64,000 nucleotides of DNA from Bacteroidota bacterium. GTDB taxonomy: Bacteria; Bacteroidota; Bacteroidia; Chitinophagales; Chitinophagaceae. This document shows, one piece after another, positions 50,105 to 60,199 of the stretch. Position numbers and translations under genes: made by a program. The stretch spans positions 62,001 to 126,000 of the forward strand of contig JAEWHC010000004.1 in the NCBI GenBank assembly GCA_023387985.1. The letters run 5' to 3'. Numbering within the stretch: the first letter of the stretch is position 1; every line of letters starts with the position of its first letter. The notes beneath the pieces were generated by a model that saw only the letters and a list, made by a program, of their open reading frames with translations, searched no databases and had not been told where the DNA came from.

Positions 50105-50476
50105 AATCAGTTTGCGGTTTGCAGCCCCGATGGATCGGGAGCAGTTTGCGGGGGAAAATTTCTGAGATTTGTTTAATTCCGCATTTGATTAATTGCTGGC
50201 GAGCAAGTTTGCGGTTTGCAGTCCCGATGGATCGGGAGCAGTTTGCGGGGGAGATTTCGGAGAGTTGCTAAATGCCTGGTTTGGTTGATTGCCAGTGGGC
50301 AGGGGGCAGGGTCGCTCTCGGTAAGTTGAATAATCGCATTTTTGAATATTGGCTGGTAGTTAATTTGAATGGCTGGTTAAAAAATACCTGACAGTTTAGC
50401 TGAATTGGTTGTGGGTTGCCAGGGGCTGCCAGTCCAGGTACTAAAAACCCGGTACCAGGTACTAGGTATTCAGAAC
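50105..50476. repeat. Intergenic region with a two-copy direct repeat
   Basis: GTTTGCGGTTTGCAGcCCC followed by GATGGATCGGGAGCAGTTTG and CGGGGGA at about 50,109-50,152 recurs at about 50,208-50,252. ATCGGGAGC-type short repeats like these are scattered debris typical of this genome. No gene. The far end (50,400-50,476) has AGGTACTA direct repeats. Confidence 0.6.
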
Positions 50477-53173
50477 TCATTTCCCATAATGATCTTTCTT
50501 CATATCCGGTACAAAATCCAGCTTTGGGCCTTGTTCAATTTTCCGCCAGTCGATTCCGCGGTTAAATTTTTCCATCGATTTTTCAGCATCGAAAACGCGC
50601 CGGTCCGTTTGGATGAAGGTGTAGGGTGAAAAATCGTGTTTATTGGTAAAGAAATCCTGCAACAATGTAGCCGTGATATCATATTGGTTGACATAAGGAA
50701 TGCCCTGGATATTGTAAATGGTTTTGAGAATAGCACCAAAATTCGCATGGGTGTGTGAGACATATCCTTTTTTTACATACGGCCCGGCCATCATCAATAT
50801 GCTGCGGTGGGCGTCAATGTGATCTACCCCGCCCTGCGGATCGTCTTCGGTAATGATCACGAGCATATTTTTCCAATAAGGCGTGCGGCTCAAAAAATGC
50901 AATATCCTTCCGAGGGCAAGGTCATTATCGCTCATGTAGGATTCAAAAAACGGGTAACCATCCTCCGGACGCACTCCTGCCCCATGGTCGTTGGGCAGGA
51001 TGATAGTGACAACCTGCGGCATGGAGTCTTTCCCGTTCAGCCAAAGCCGGGTAAATTCCGTTTCGAATTGTTGTGCCCTGAACTGGTCGGGTATATTGGT
51101 GTTGTAACCCGCGTAATTCCAGCTCGTTTTGGGAAACAAAGCCGCGGGCATAGGCACCATCACACCATGGGCGGCACCCGTGGCCGTATCGCTCCATTCT
51201 TCCCGCACATGCGCGGTTTCATTGGCCTGCCCGAAATTGTAAAAGCTTACGCCACTGCGGTCCATGGCTTCCCAGATTCCGCCCGTCTCCGCATAATCTT
51301 CAGGGTCTATGGCGCCGGTCGTGCCCGGAAAACGCCGGCCGGGCGCATCGCTGAAGAGGCTGGCCCGCCTGGTGGTATTGGCATTGGCTTCCACCCATTC
51401 ATTGGGAATCACGCCCATCATCCAATGGTGACCATGAATGGAAGCATCACTGTCGCAATAGAAATTATCAGAAAATGCAAATTGCTTCGCAATCTTGTGG
51501 TGGTTTGGCATGATGTCGGCATTGGCGACCGTTTTTCCATCGCGGGTTATGGTCACATTCATGCCAAAACGGGCCAGGCTTGCATCTCCTTTTCCTTCCT
51601 TCAGTTGTCCGAAAACTTCATCATAAGTGCGGTTTTCTTTGGTGATGTACACAATGTGTCTGATGGGTGAATCGCTGATCCCCGGCAACGCAGGAAGCGG
51701 GTTGTCGTCCTTTTTTACCTCAACTTCCTTAAAGGTGTTTTTCAAAACCTGGCTGGTCATTCTTTCCAGTTCGCCGGCACCGGGTACCGCCATTTTATGC
51801 AGGCTGCCCAATTGGATATCGCCCACATAAGATCCCTGTACAGGGCTTACAAAATCCCTTCCGCCATTTGGCCCCGCGCCAAAGCCACGTGCTGTAACGC
51901 TCACCAATTGCTGCTGATCGGGCGTGAGCAAAACCCGTGAAGGCCCCCAACCGGTGGGGATCATTCCCAGGGTTGCACCACTTTCGGTATCTATCATGGC
52001 AATGGCATTCATTCCCAGCAATGCAACGAATAATGTCTTTTCGTCTTTGGACAAATCCATACCAAATGGCAACAAACCACGCTGTTTATCTATGCGGCCA
52101 TCCGTCTTGATTTGGATATGCCCGTTTATCCTTCCATTCACATAATCAATTACTGAAATATTATCATTGGTTGCATTGGTTACATAAGCGTATTTTGATC
52201 CCGCAGCAATGCTGTTGGGACTGGAGCCGCCAACCACTTCAGCATCGTCAATCATGTGGCCGATGAGGTGGCCGGTTTTCAATTTCGCGGTCACACTGTT
52301 GGTGGCCAGGTCCACCACGAAAACACTCATCGCCTCCGGGGCGTTCGGGTCACCGACTCCCGGGATCTGCCGGCCATCCACTATTGTTCCTTCACGTGAT
52401 TCAGGTGTATTGTTGCCGTACGGAAACCGCGGGATCATGAGAGAATCCAGGTTTTCAGGCGTGGCGTCGTCAATTAGCGGGTAGCTGTACATTCCCACAT
52501 TGGCCACGAGCGCCTTGCTGTGGTCGGGCGTGAGTGCCAGGCCAAAAGGCTGGCGGCCAACCGGTATTGAGGCCTTGATGGTTTTGGTCTCAGGATCAAT
52601 GCGAACCAGCCGGAAATAAGCCCGGTCGAGCACCAGCAATTCACCCGTTTTTTCATTGAGCTGCAGATCGCTCGTAAAACTTTCGGTAAAATCGTATCCA
52701 TCATAATGACCATTGAGGCTGATGCTGTCGAGGGTTTCAAATTTTTCAATATCGTAAACCAGTACGGCGCCATTGTCACCACCGCTGAGATAGGCGGTTT
52801 TGTTGTCGCCGGCGATTGTTACGCCAATAAAACTGCCGCTGGTAAACGGGCTCCTGATCTGTTGGGCATAATCGGGAACGCGGGTAGCCTGCATACTGCT
52901 TAAATCCACAACCGTTATTACCCCGTTGTGCAATGAAACGGCTTTTTGCCCGTTGGGTGAAATGGCCAGGCCATAAGGATCGTTGGTGATGCGGATGGAT
53001 TGCCCGGCGGGCGTAAGGTAGCGGCCACTCGGCAGGATTGTGATGCCGGCGGTATCGATGCGGGTGTATTGATTGCGGCCTGGAACCTGCAATGTGGTGA
53101 CGGTTACTTCTGATGGTTTTGACGTAGAACAGGCAGTAAGCAAGATGATGGACAGCAGGGAAGTCAATCGCAT
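50477..53173 (-). CDS. Two-domain YncE beta-propeller / phosphoesterase lipoprotein
   Basis: 898 residues from ATG 53173 (MRLTSLLSIILLTACSTS, lipobox TAC; the longest frame begins 18 codons earlier). Residues ~40-450 are YVTN-type propeller repeats (DPYGLAISPNGQKAVSLHNG, AYLSGGDNGAVLVYDI, PFGLALTPDHSKALVAN). After ~490 comes a phosphoesterase/phospholipase C-like domain (PF04185): HIVYITKENRTYDEVFGQL, MPNHHKIAKQFAFSDNFYCDSDASIHGHHWM and ITEDDPQGGVDHIDAHRS with metal-binding Asp/His residues. Periplasmic or surface enzyme, probably hydrolysing phosphate esters. Confidence 0.88.
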   Translation of the reverse strand: MRLTSLLSIILLTACSTSKPSEVTVTTLQVPGRNQYTRIDTAGITILPSGRYLTPAGQSIRITNDPYGLAISPNGQKAVSLHNGVITVVDLSSMQATRVPDYAQQIRSPFTSGSFIGVTIAGDNKTAYLSGGDNGAVLVYDIEKFETLDSISLNGHYDGYDFTESFTSDLQLNEKTGELLVLDRAYFRLVRIDPETKTIKASIPVGRQPFGLALTPDHSKALVANVGMYSYPLIDDATPENLDSLMIPRFPYGNNTPESREGTIVDGRQIPGVGDPNAPEAMSVFVVDLATNSVTAKLKTGHLIGHMIDDAEVVGGSSPNSIAAGSKYAYVTNATNDNISVIDYVNGRINGHIQIKTDGRIDKQRGLLPFGMDLSKDEKTLFVALLGMNAIAMIDTESGATLGMIPTGWGPSRVLLTPDQQQLVSVTARGFGAGPNGGRDFVSPVQGSYVGDIQLGSLHKMAVPGAGELERMTSQVLKNTFKEVEVKKDDNPLPALPGISDSPIRHIVYITKENRTYDEVFGQLKEGKGDASLARFGMNVTITRDGKTVANADIMPNHHKIAKQFAFSDNFYCDSDASIHGHHWMMGVIPNEWVEANANTTRRASLFSDAPGRRFPGTTGAIDPEDYAETGGIWEAMDRSGVSFYNFGQANETAHVREEWSDTATGAAHGVMVPMPAALFPKTSWNYAGYNTNIPDQFRAQQFETEFTRLWLNGKDSMPQVVTIILPNDHGAGVRPEDGYPFFESYMSDNDLALGRILHFLSRTPYWKNMLVIITEDDPQGGVDHIDAHRSILMMAGPYVKKGYVSHTHANFGAILKTIYNIQGIPYVNQYDITATLLQDFFTNKHDFSPYTFIQTDRRVFDAEKSMEKFNRGIDWRKIEQGPKLDFVPDMKKDHYGK

Positions 53174-53436
53174 GGGTAAGATTGTTTTGGACATAAAGGT
53201 CTGTAGAAAATGCACAAGGGCAAACACTCAACGCTCAGGTGCTTTTACAGCATTTTACCACATAGTTCGCCTAGGTGCGCACGTGGCACATAGTTTAACC
53301 GCCGGGCTTTTAGTGGCATCACGCCTAAAGCGGCGTCTAAAAAACCGAATTGGTCACAGCGTCGCACAGCGTTTAAAAAAAGTTACTCAGGATTTACCCC
53401 GTCTAAGGACTCCGGTATAAAGTCTCCACCTTCCTG

Positions 53437-54201
53437 TTACCGTTTCAAACTTTCAATGATCTTTTCAAAATCAGCAGCAATCAGGCTTGCACCGCCTACG
53501 AGGCCGCCATCAACGGAAGGCGAATTGAAAAGCTCGGCGGCATTGTCTGCTTTCACGCTGCCGCCATATAGAATTGAGGTGGTATTGGCCACGATTTCAC
53601 CGTATTTCTCATTGATGAGGTTACGGAGATAAAAATGCATTTCCTGAGCCTGGTCGCGGGTGGCCGTTTTGCCGGTACCGATCGCCCAAACGGGTTCATA
53701 AGCGATCACCACTTTTTTGAACTGGTGCGGGTTGAGATGAAACAGTGAATTTTCCAACTGCTTTTTTACATACGCTCTTTCTTCTCCGGCTTCGCGCACT
53801 TCGAGGGGTTCACCGCAGCAAAAAATCACCTTCATATCATTTTCCAGCACTTTATCCAATTTGATTTTTACAATCTCATCTGTGTCTCCAAAAATCTCAC
53901 GGCGCTCACTGTGTCCAACAAGCACATAACGGATGCCAATGGATTTCAACATCGGCGCTGAAACTTCGCCCGTATAGGCGCCATGATCTTCATGATGCAC
54001 ATTTTGCGCAGCCACATAAAAATATTCGCGGTTGCTGATCATTTCTTCCGCCATCATGAGGTAAATATTGGGAACCGCGACAATCACCCTGTGTCTTTTA
54101 TCCAAAGTATGGGTAATGTCCAGCAGATCCTGGATCAGATTCCTTGCCTGTTCTTTGGTACAATTCATCTTCCAGTTGGCAGCAGCAATAAATGTTCTCA
54201 T
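53437..54201 (-). CDS. tpiA: Triosephosphate isomerase
   Basis: 254 residues. FIAAANWKMNCTKEQA (Asn and Lys of the active site, about 4-19), YVLVGHSERREIFGD (His about 96-110), VIAYEPVWAIGTGKTATRDQAQEM (catalytic Glu in YEP, about 167) and ILYGGSVKADNAAEL, DGGLVGGASL. Complete. It interconverts DHAP and glyceraldehyde-3-phosphate. Transcribed away from the dnaK side; 208 bases of non-coding sequence follow its stop. Confidence 0.96.
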   Translation of the reverse strand: MRTFIAAANWKMNCTKEQARNLIQDLLDITHTLDKRHRVIVAVPNIYLMMAEEMISNREYFYVAAQNVHHEDHGAYTGEVSAPMLKSIGIRYVLVGHSERREIFGDTDEIVKIKLDKVLENDMKVIFCCGEPLEVREAGEERAYVKKQLENSLFHLNPHQFKKVVIAYEPVWAIGTGKTATRDQAQEMHFYLRNLINEKYGEIVANTTSILYGGSVKADNAAELFNSPSVDGGLVGGASLIAADFEKIIESLKR

Positions 54202-54266
54202 GTTCTAAATTCGGTTTTTATAGGTTGAAGATTTGAGGAGCGCAAATTTACAACACCCTGTTTGGC

Positions 54267-55442
54267 TTATTCATGATTTTTATCAAGCTCCCTTTTTTCA
54301 TAAATTGCCAAGAGATTTTCTTTTTCCCGATCATTTAAAGCATCGTTTTTAAATTTTTTCCAATTGTTAATGTCACGAATGGCTTTTTCCCATTGATAAC
54401 GGGCAGAATGGCCAAAAGAAAATGACGGGATGATCTTGGCGGTCAGGCCTTCAAAATGAATACTGCAGCAAACCCCCGTAACGGTTCCGGAATTGAGCGA
54501 AGAGTTGATGGCGGTACGGGTAAAGTCACCCATGAGGATGCCGGCTTTTTGTCCAAACTGCCTGAATGTATTGGCCTCATAGTCCCAAACCTTCACTGGC
54601 CAGGCGCTGTTTTTTACATTGCTGTTGTTTGTGCCCGCACCCCAGTTGCACCAGGCGCCGATATAGGAATCACCCAGGTAACCATGGTGAGCCTTATTTG
54701 TATTAGAATGCAAAACGGAATTTTTGATCTCCCCTCCCGCCGTACAATCATCGCCAATAACTGAGCCACCGTAAATATGGGCGGCCATTTTAATCACTGC
54801 ATTTTTTCCCACAAATACCGGCCCGCGCAGAGCGGCGCCATGCATAATAAGTGCTCCTTTGCGGATGCAAACAGGCCCGCTGCGCACGTCAATGATGGCC
54901 GATTCAATTTCAGCGCCTTCTTCAATAACCAGGTCTTTTGAATCGCCATATACCTTCAATGCTTCTGGCCGTTCAGCTGGTGAAATCTCAGGCGTGAGCA
55001 AGGGAAACTGGAGTTTCATCCAGTCTTCCTGCCGGTTGACGATCTCAAGCGTATGGGTCACGCGTTCTTTAAGTTGAAGTTCCCGGCGGTGGTCTACCCA
55101 TACGGGCATTTGCTGAAAGATCGGTTTTGAATTACTGGCAAAAGCAATCATTCCCGATTCATCGCGGATGATCTCTTCCGGATTAAGGTCTTTGAGGTGG
55201 CCGGCAATTTCCGGATCGGGAACTACAGTGGCATCCACACAAATATAGAGCGCCGCATCGGGCAATTCATCGGTGATATAGCGGTGGGAAAGGCTGACAA
55301 CCGGCAGTCCCGTAAGGCGACCCCACCAATCCTGCAGGCTAAGCATACCGGCGAGCAGGTGACCGACAGGCCTTGTAAATGTAAGAGGCAAAAACTGCCG
55401 GTGCGAAATGGCTGTATCGTAAACGACCAATACTTTTTCCAT
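54267..55442 (-). CDS. GlmU-like putative sugar nucleotidyltransferase/acetyltransferase
   Basis: 391 residues from ATG 55442, chosen for the MEKVLVVYDTAISHRQFLPLTFTRPVGHLL start shared by this family. The N-half is a degenerate nucleotidyltransferase fold without the GlmU LAAGxGxRM loop. The C-half is a left-handed beta-helix of hexapeptide repeats (IESAIIDVRSGPVCIRKGALIMHGAALRGPVFVGKNAVIKMAAHIYGG...) with SYIGAWCNWGAGTNNSNVKN, as in GlmU acetyltransferases. Known as the alternative GlmU family of Bacteroidota; substrate probably a sugar phosphate or nucleotide sugar. Confidence 0.85.
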   Translation of the reverse strand: MEKVLVVYDTAISHRQFLPLTFTRPVGHLLAGMLSLQDWWGRLTGLPVVSLSHRYITDELPDAALYICVDATVVPDPEIAGHLKDLNPEEIIRDESGMIAFASNSKPIFQQMPVWVDHRRELQLKERVTHTLEIVNRQEDWMKLQFPLLTPEISPAERPEALKVYGDSKDLVIEEGAEIESAIIDVRSGPVCIRKGALIMHGAALRGPVFVGKNAVIKMAAHIYGGSVIGDDCTAGGEIKNSVLHSNTNKAHHGYLGDSYIGAWCNWGAGTNNSNVKNSAWPVKVWDYEANTFRQFGQKAGILMGDFTRTAINSSLNSGTVTGVCCSIHFEGLTAKIIPSFSFGHSARYQWEKAIRDINNWKKFKNDALNDREKENLLAIYEKRELDKNHE

Positions 55443-55571
55443 AGAAACAGATTGGCTATAAAAATACTGAATCTGGCAGTAAAAATTGCCGGGCAATTGG
55501 TGCGCCGGAGGCTTTGCTGGTTTTAAAATGAAAGGCCAATGAAAGGACCTGTCTAATGGTACACACCCAGG

Positions 55572-56612
55572 TCAGGAAATTGAAGCTGACAACTTGTCCA
55601 GTCTCGCCTTGCTTTTATTAAAAATATTGGCGCCTTTGCTCATGCCTTTCCGTTGCTTTCTCTGTTCTTCTTCCGGCAGATGGATAAAATCATAACATGC
55701 CTGGCTGCAGCATCCCTCCCATTTTGCGCGGCATTCATCGCATTGAATGAACAACAAATGGCAGGCGTCATTCACGCAGTTCTGATGGGTGTCAGCCAGT
55801 TTTCCGCACTGATGGCAATGCGCGATCACATCGCCGGTAATGCGTTCGCCTAGGCGGTAATCAAACACGAAATTCTTACCTACAAATTTCTGCTCCAGGC
55901 CTTCTTCCTCCACCTGGTTTGCGTAATTGATGATGCCGCCTTCAATATGAAAAACATTCCTGAATCCTTTATGCAGTAAATAGGCACTTGCTTTTTCGCA
56001 CCGGATACCGCCTGTGCAATACATCACCACTTTTTTATCTTCATTGCCTTTAAGCATCTCTACCACCATAGGCAACTGCTTTTTGAAGGTATCGCTCGGA
56101 ATTTCTACCGCGTTTTGAAAATGGCCAACTTCATATTCATAATGGTTTCGCATGTCGATCACCAGGGTTTCCGGATCGCTCAGTGCTTCATTCACTTCCC
56201 TGGCCTTAAGGTATTGTCCTCTTTTCTGCATATTGAATTCCGGATCCTCTATACCATCTGCGACGATCTGTTTGCGCACTTTGATTTTTAATACCCAAAA
56301 ACTTTTGCCATCGTCATCTACGGCAATATTCAGCCTAAGGCCATGCAGCCAGGCAATATTGTACAAAACATTTCTGAATGCCTCAAAATTTGGCTGCGGC
56401 ACACTGATTTGCGCGTTGATGCCTTCGCTTGCCACGTAAATGCGGCCAAATACTTTCAAGGGCTCAAGAATCTTCCAAAGACCGTCGCGGAAAGACTGCG
56501 GATTGAGGATGGGGTGATATTTGTAAAAACTGATGGTAACGCGAGGCGCTGTTTCTGCCAGCATGCGTTCTTTGAGCTCCTTATTGGAAACCCGGTTGTG
56601 TAATAAAGCCAT
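55572..56612 (-). CDS. trhO: tRNA uridine(34) hydroxylase TrhO (rhodanese-like)
   Basis: 346 residues from ATG 56612 (MALLHNRVSNKELKERM); the longest frame begins 19 codons earlier. N-terminal UPF0176 domain, central rhodanese domain with VIDMRNHYEYEVGHFQNAVEIP (about 170) and active-site YCTGGIRCEKASAYL (Cys about 212), then a Cys-rich zinc-binding tail (HCHQCGKLADTHQNCVNDACHLLFIQCDECRAKWEGCCSQAC). TrhO hydroxylates U34 of tRNAs to ho5U. Length matches the long TrhO forms with the Cys-rich tail. Confidence 0.9.
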   Translation of the reverse strand: MALLHNRVSNKELKERMLAETAPRVTISFYKYHPILNPQSFRDGLWKILEPLKVFGRIYVASEGINAQISVPQPNFEAFRNVLYNIAWLHGLRLNIAVDDDGKSFWVLKIKVRKQIVADGIEDPEFNMQKRGQYLKAREVNEALSDPETLVIDMRNHYEYEVGHFQNAVEIPSDTFKKQLPMVVEMLKGNEDKKVVMYCTGGIRCEKASAYLLHKGFRNVFHIEGGIINYANQVEEEGLEQKFVGKNFVFDYRLGERITGDVIAHCHQCGKLADTHQNCVNDACHLLFIQCDECRAKWEGCCSQACYDFIHLPEEEQRKQRKGMSKGANIFNKSKARLDKLSASIS

Positions 56613-56915
56613 GACTTCAATTTCTGGTTGCCTGCCGGGTGGATTGCCTTGAAACAAAGCATTTTTCAACCACCCCTTTTGGCAATGTTATCTAAAACGC
56701 CGTATGCCTTACGGCCGAAATGAAGGGCAAAGGTAAACATCTGATACTTAGAATGGCTGACCCCGCACTAAGAAAACTGTAAAAACAGTGCATGCCAAAC
56801 GTCCTGTTGCAGTTGGCCAGGTGCGCGGGCAATTGCGATAAAACATGCATTCCGGGTGAGGCCTTGCCAAACCGGCTTTGATGATATCCACTTGCTCACG
56901 CCAAAGTCTTCCGTT
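56613..56915. other. Intergenic region between trhO and xerD
   Basis: 303 bases, no gene seen. The open frame 56,768-57,157 on the - strand is a shadow of xerD. Confidence 0.5.
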
Positions 56916-57824
56916 TCAGGTCTTATTTTGATATGCCGGATGAAAGCGCTGCAGGGTTTCCCGCAAATATTCACGGTCGAGGTGGGTGTAAATTTCGGTT
57001 GTGGTAATGCTGCTGTGCCCGAGCATTTCCTGAACGGCACGAAGATCCGCGCCACCTTCCACAAGATGGGTGGCGAAGCTGTGGCGTAATGTATGTGGTG
57101 AAATGTTCTTTTGAATTCCCGCTTTCGCTGCCCATTCCTTAATGAGTAAAAATACATAGACCCTGCTGATGCGTTTGCCGCGGCGATTCAGGAAAACAAT
57201 GTCTTCCTCTCCTTTTTGCACAGGCATATGCACCCTGATGTGTTCGAGGTATAGTTTTAAATGTTTATTCGCTTCGCTGCCAATGGGCACCAGTCGCTCT
57301 TTATTTCCTTTTCCTCTTACCCGGATGAATTCAAGGTCGAGATATAGCAAACTGAGCTTTAGATTTACGAGTTCGCTTACCCGCAGGCCGCAACTGTATA
57401 GTACTTCAAGCATTGCCCTGTTGCGTGTACCTTCATCCGTGCTGAGGTCAATAGCAGCCAGCATGGCTTCAATTTCCTCCACGCTGAGTACTTCGGGCAA
57501 TGCCCGTTTTAGCCGCGGAGTTTCCAGCAATTCCGAGGGATCATTGGGAACGATGCCTTCGAGTTCACAATAACCAAAAAATGACCTAAGCCCGCTGATC
57601 ACCCGGCTTTGCGTGGTGGCGGCAAGGCCGAGGGCGGCCAGACCCTGGGTAAATCGCTGCAAAGTTTTCAGCGTCACTTCGGCCGGCGTTATCATTTGGT
57701 CCTCTTGCAGAAGCCAATCCGTAAGCATTTGCACATCGTGCAGGTAAGCGTCCACCGAATGGGTGCTCAGTGATTTTTCCAGTTGCAGGAAAGCTTTAAA
57801 GCCTTTTTTATAGGTTTGCCACAT
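56916..57824 (-). CDS. xerD: Site-specific tyrosine recombinase XerD
   Basis: 302 residues from ATG 57824; ~28 additional codons upstream lack family similarity. N-terminal SAM-like core-binding domain (FKAFLQLEKSLSTHSVDAYLHDVQ), catalytic Arg in SCGLRVSELVNL (about 145), Lys in RGKGNKERLVPIG (about 170), SPHTLRHSFATHL (about 242), MLGHSSITTTEIYTHLDREYL with the nucleophilic Tyr. XerD resolves chromosome dimers with XerC at dif. Unlike the fragment at 19.7 kb it is complete. Confidence 0.93.
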   Translation of the reverse strand: MWQTYKKGFKAFLQLEKSLSTHSVDAYLHDVQMLTDWLLQEDQMITPAEVTLKTLQRFTQGLAALGLAATTQSRVISGLRSFFGYCELEGIVPNDPSELLETPRLKRALPEVLSVEEIEAMLAAIDLSTDEGTRNRAMLEVLYSCGLRVSELVNLKLSLLYLDLEFIRVRGKGNKERLVPIGSEANKHLKLYLEHIRVHMPVQKGEEDIVFLNRRGKRISRVYVFLLIKEWAAKAGIQKNISPHTLRHSFATHLVEGGADLRAVQEMLGHSSITTTEIYTHLDREYLRETLQRFHPAYQNKT

Positions 57825-57885
57825 ACAGGAGATCTTCATATTTTCCAGCATCCATACATTTGCAGGTATTAAGTTTGCCGACCGC

Positions 57886-58383
57886 ATGGATCTGAAGAAG
57901 CACAAAGAAAGGTATCAAAAAAATAAAAAGAAACTCCGGGCATTTATTTCCGCAATGGAGAGCGCTGACCTTTCGATGGTAATGATGCAGGCCAAAGAAG
58001 CTTCTGACGAAGTTTGGGAAAAGGTGGATTGCACAGCATGCGCCAATTGCTGCAAACAAATGACGCCAACCCTTGAAGACGATGACATTGCGCGGATCGC
58101 AGCGCATTTGAACCTTTCCGTCCTGGACTTTAAACTCAAATACCTGCTTTACGAAAAAGATGAAGAACATTGGCGGATGCAGGAGGTTCCGTGTGTTTTT
58201 TTAGATCAGCAAACCAATTTATGCACCATTTACGAGGTGCGGCCCGAAGACTGCCGCGGTTTTCCGCATTTGCTCAAAGCCCCGCTTGAAGATTATGTGC
58301 ATATTCATAAACAAAACATCAAATATTGCCCTGCCAGTTATTTTTGGGTGAAAAAAATGATGAAGAAAATAACCATAGACTAA
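57886..58383 (+). CDS. YkgJ-type cysteine cluster protein
   Basis: 165 residues. DCTACANCCKQMTPTLEDDDIARIAAHLNL (about 47-76) and CVFLDQQTNLCTIYEVRPEDCRGFPHL (about 103-129) give the CxxCxxxCC...C..C...C pattern of the family (UPF0153), which binds an iron-sulfur cluster or zinc. Role unknown. Followed after ten bases by the rhomboid gene. Confidence 0.88.
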   Translation: MDLKKHKERYQKNKKKLRAFISAMESADLSMVMMQAKEASDEVWEKVDCTACANCCKQMTPTLEDDDIARIAAHLNLSVLDFKLKYLLYEKDEEHWRMQEVPCVFLDQQTNLCTIYEVRPEDCRGFPHLLKAPLEDYVHIHKQNIKYCPASYFWVKKMMKKITID

Positions 58384-58393
58384 AAATTACCGC

Positions 58394-59005
58394 ATGTCGC
58401 ATACGCTCATATTGATCATTGTTACCGCAGCCATTTCTTTTCTTGCCTTCAACAACCACAAGTTGTATAACGACCTTATTATGTATCCCCCTGCCATAAG
58501 AAAGGGGCAGTACTACCGTTTTCTTACAGCGGGTTTTATTCATGCTGACCTGATGCACCTGGCTTTCAACATGATCACGCTCTGGTTTTTTGGGAACGCG
58601 CTTGAAGGCTATATGAATAAATTTTTTCCCTATGCTTTCGTGATCTTTTACCTTGTAGCCATTACCCTGAGTGATATCCCGAGTTATCTCAAAAACAAAG
58701 ACAATTCCCGTTATGCCAGCCTTGGGGCAAGTGGCGGTGTTGCTGCCATTTTGTTTGCCTTTATTGTTCTTGCGCCCTGGCAAACGATTTTCCTGTTTTT
58801 TATCCCCGTACCTGCAATCGTTTTTGGTGTGGCCTATATGATCTACAGCCAGTATATGAGCCGCAAAGGCGGAGATAACATCAACCATGATGCCCACTTC
58901 TGGGGCGCTGTCATTGGCGTGGTGGGCATTCTGATCCTGGATCCGAACGCAGGAGGGCGATTTTTGCAGGAGATCGTCAATCCACGCTTTAACCTGGGGT
59001 TTTAA
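58394..59005 (+). CDS. Rhomboid-family intramembrane serine protease
   Basis: 203 residues, six membrane spans. RFLTAGFIHADLMHLAFNMITLWFFGNALE (about 37-66), catalytic Ser in LGASGGVAAILFAF (about 117) and His in NHDAHFWGAVIGVVGIL (about 168). The GxSG motif and His are present, so it should be active in cleaving membrane-embedded substrates. Likely co-transcribed with the YkgJ protein. Confidence 0.92.
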   Translation: MSHTLILIIVTAAISFLAFNNHKLYNDLIMYPPAIRKGQYYRFLTAGFIHADLMHLAFNMITLWFFGNALEGYMNKFFPYAFVIFYLVAITLSDIPSYLKNKDNSRYASLGASGGVAAILFAFIVLAPWQTIFLFFIPVPAIVFGVAYMIYSQYMSRKGGDNINHDAHFWGAVIGVVGILILDPNAGGRFLQEIVNPRFNLGF

Positions 59006-59090
59006 GGTAGAAATTACCCGGTTAATTTTATCATTTTTGGCTCAAGGGCACATGCTATATTTGCCGCTTTAAGAAAAGGCAGTTCAGGAA

Positions 59091-59978
59091 ATGAAGATTT
59101 GGCGGAAAATTCTGGGATTAATCATTTTATTCCAGTTCGGATGTTTGGCAGTAAATGCGCAGGATACCCTTCCGAATTTCAAGGCAGAAGAAATCAATGG
59201 CAAAGTGGTTATCAGTTGGCATAACCCTTACGAAAACCTTGTACAGGTTACGGTGCAGCGCTCATTCGACAGTCTCAAACGGTTTAGCAGTATTTATACC
59301 GCGCCAAGTCCGGAACTGCCGGTGAATGGTTTTACCGATACCCGTGTGACCGCCGGCATCCGGGTATTTTACCGCATGTTTTACATGATGGAGGGTGGCG
59401 CTTATTTTTTCTCGGAAAGCAAAACGGCCGGCACAGGGGATGCCGCAATACCCCAGAATGCCGGCGTAACGGATTACCGCCGTGACCAGTTAAATGAAAA
59501 CATGTTGCTGGCTTTTGAAGGCCACAAACCGGCAGATATGCACATCCCGCCCGGACAGCAATATGAAGTCCGCTTCAGGGATACGCTGCCCATTTTTGTC
59601 GGGTTTCATGCATTGCGGGAAATGCGGGATTCCCTGCTGGAAAAAACCAAGGACACGCTGTTCCAGTTGAATGATACCACTTTTTACCTGGCCACGTTTA
59701 TTTATAATCCCCCTTATGAGGAGAACATCAGCCCATATGTGAATTTTGATAAAAACGGCTACCTGATTATTACCATTGCAGATGCCGACCGCAAAAAATA
59801 CCATCTTGAATTCCTGGACGAATCGAATCATCCGGTTGTGGTGATATCGCCAGTTCCGGAAAATTACCTTATTCTGGACAAGAGCAATTTCCGCCAGTCC
59901 GGTTGGTATCGCTTTCAGCTGAAAGAAGGCAATACCGTACGTGAGCGAAACCGGATTTATATTCCGAAGGATTTTTAG
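59091..59978 (+). CDS. Secreted protein of unknown function
   Basis: 295 residues with a signal peptide (MKIWRKILGLIILFQFGCLAVNAQ). Residues 26-115 look like a fibronectin type III-like module (NFKAEEINGKVVISWHNPYENLVQVTVQRSFDSLKRF, GFTDTRVTAGIRVFYRMFY). The second half is beta-rich (KYHLEFLDESNHPVVVI, YRFQLKEG). Chitinophagales-specific hypothetical; function unknown. Confidence 0.8.
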   Translation: MKIWRKILGLIILFQFGCLAVNAQDTLPNFKAEEINGKVVISWHNPYENLVQVTVQRSFDSLKRFSSIYTAPSPELPVNGFTDTRVTAGIRVFYRMFYMMEGGAYFFSESKTAGTGDAAIPQNAGVTDYRRDQLNENMLLAFEGHKPADMHIPPGQQYEVRFRDTLPIFVGFHALREMRDSLLEKTKDTLFQLNDTTFYLATFIYNPPYEENISPYVNFDKNGYLIITIADADRKKYHLEFLDESNHPVVVISPVPENYLILDKSNFRQSGWYRFQLKEGNTVRERNRIYIPKDF

Positions 59979-60199
59979 CAGGGTACAGTTTGTGTGGTAT
60001 ACAGGTTGCAGGTTTCAAGTAAAGAGCGACAGCCACACGGTGGATTGCGGATGCTGTGGTTTGCAGGTAGTGCAGGGTGATTCCGTCCTTCCCCGTTGAG
60101 TTTCCTCACAAGTATTGCGGATCCGAAATAAACTCATCGGGTCTGGTGGGATAAAGATTTTAAGAATATCACCTATGTATTTTGAATTTTAAATTTTGC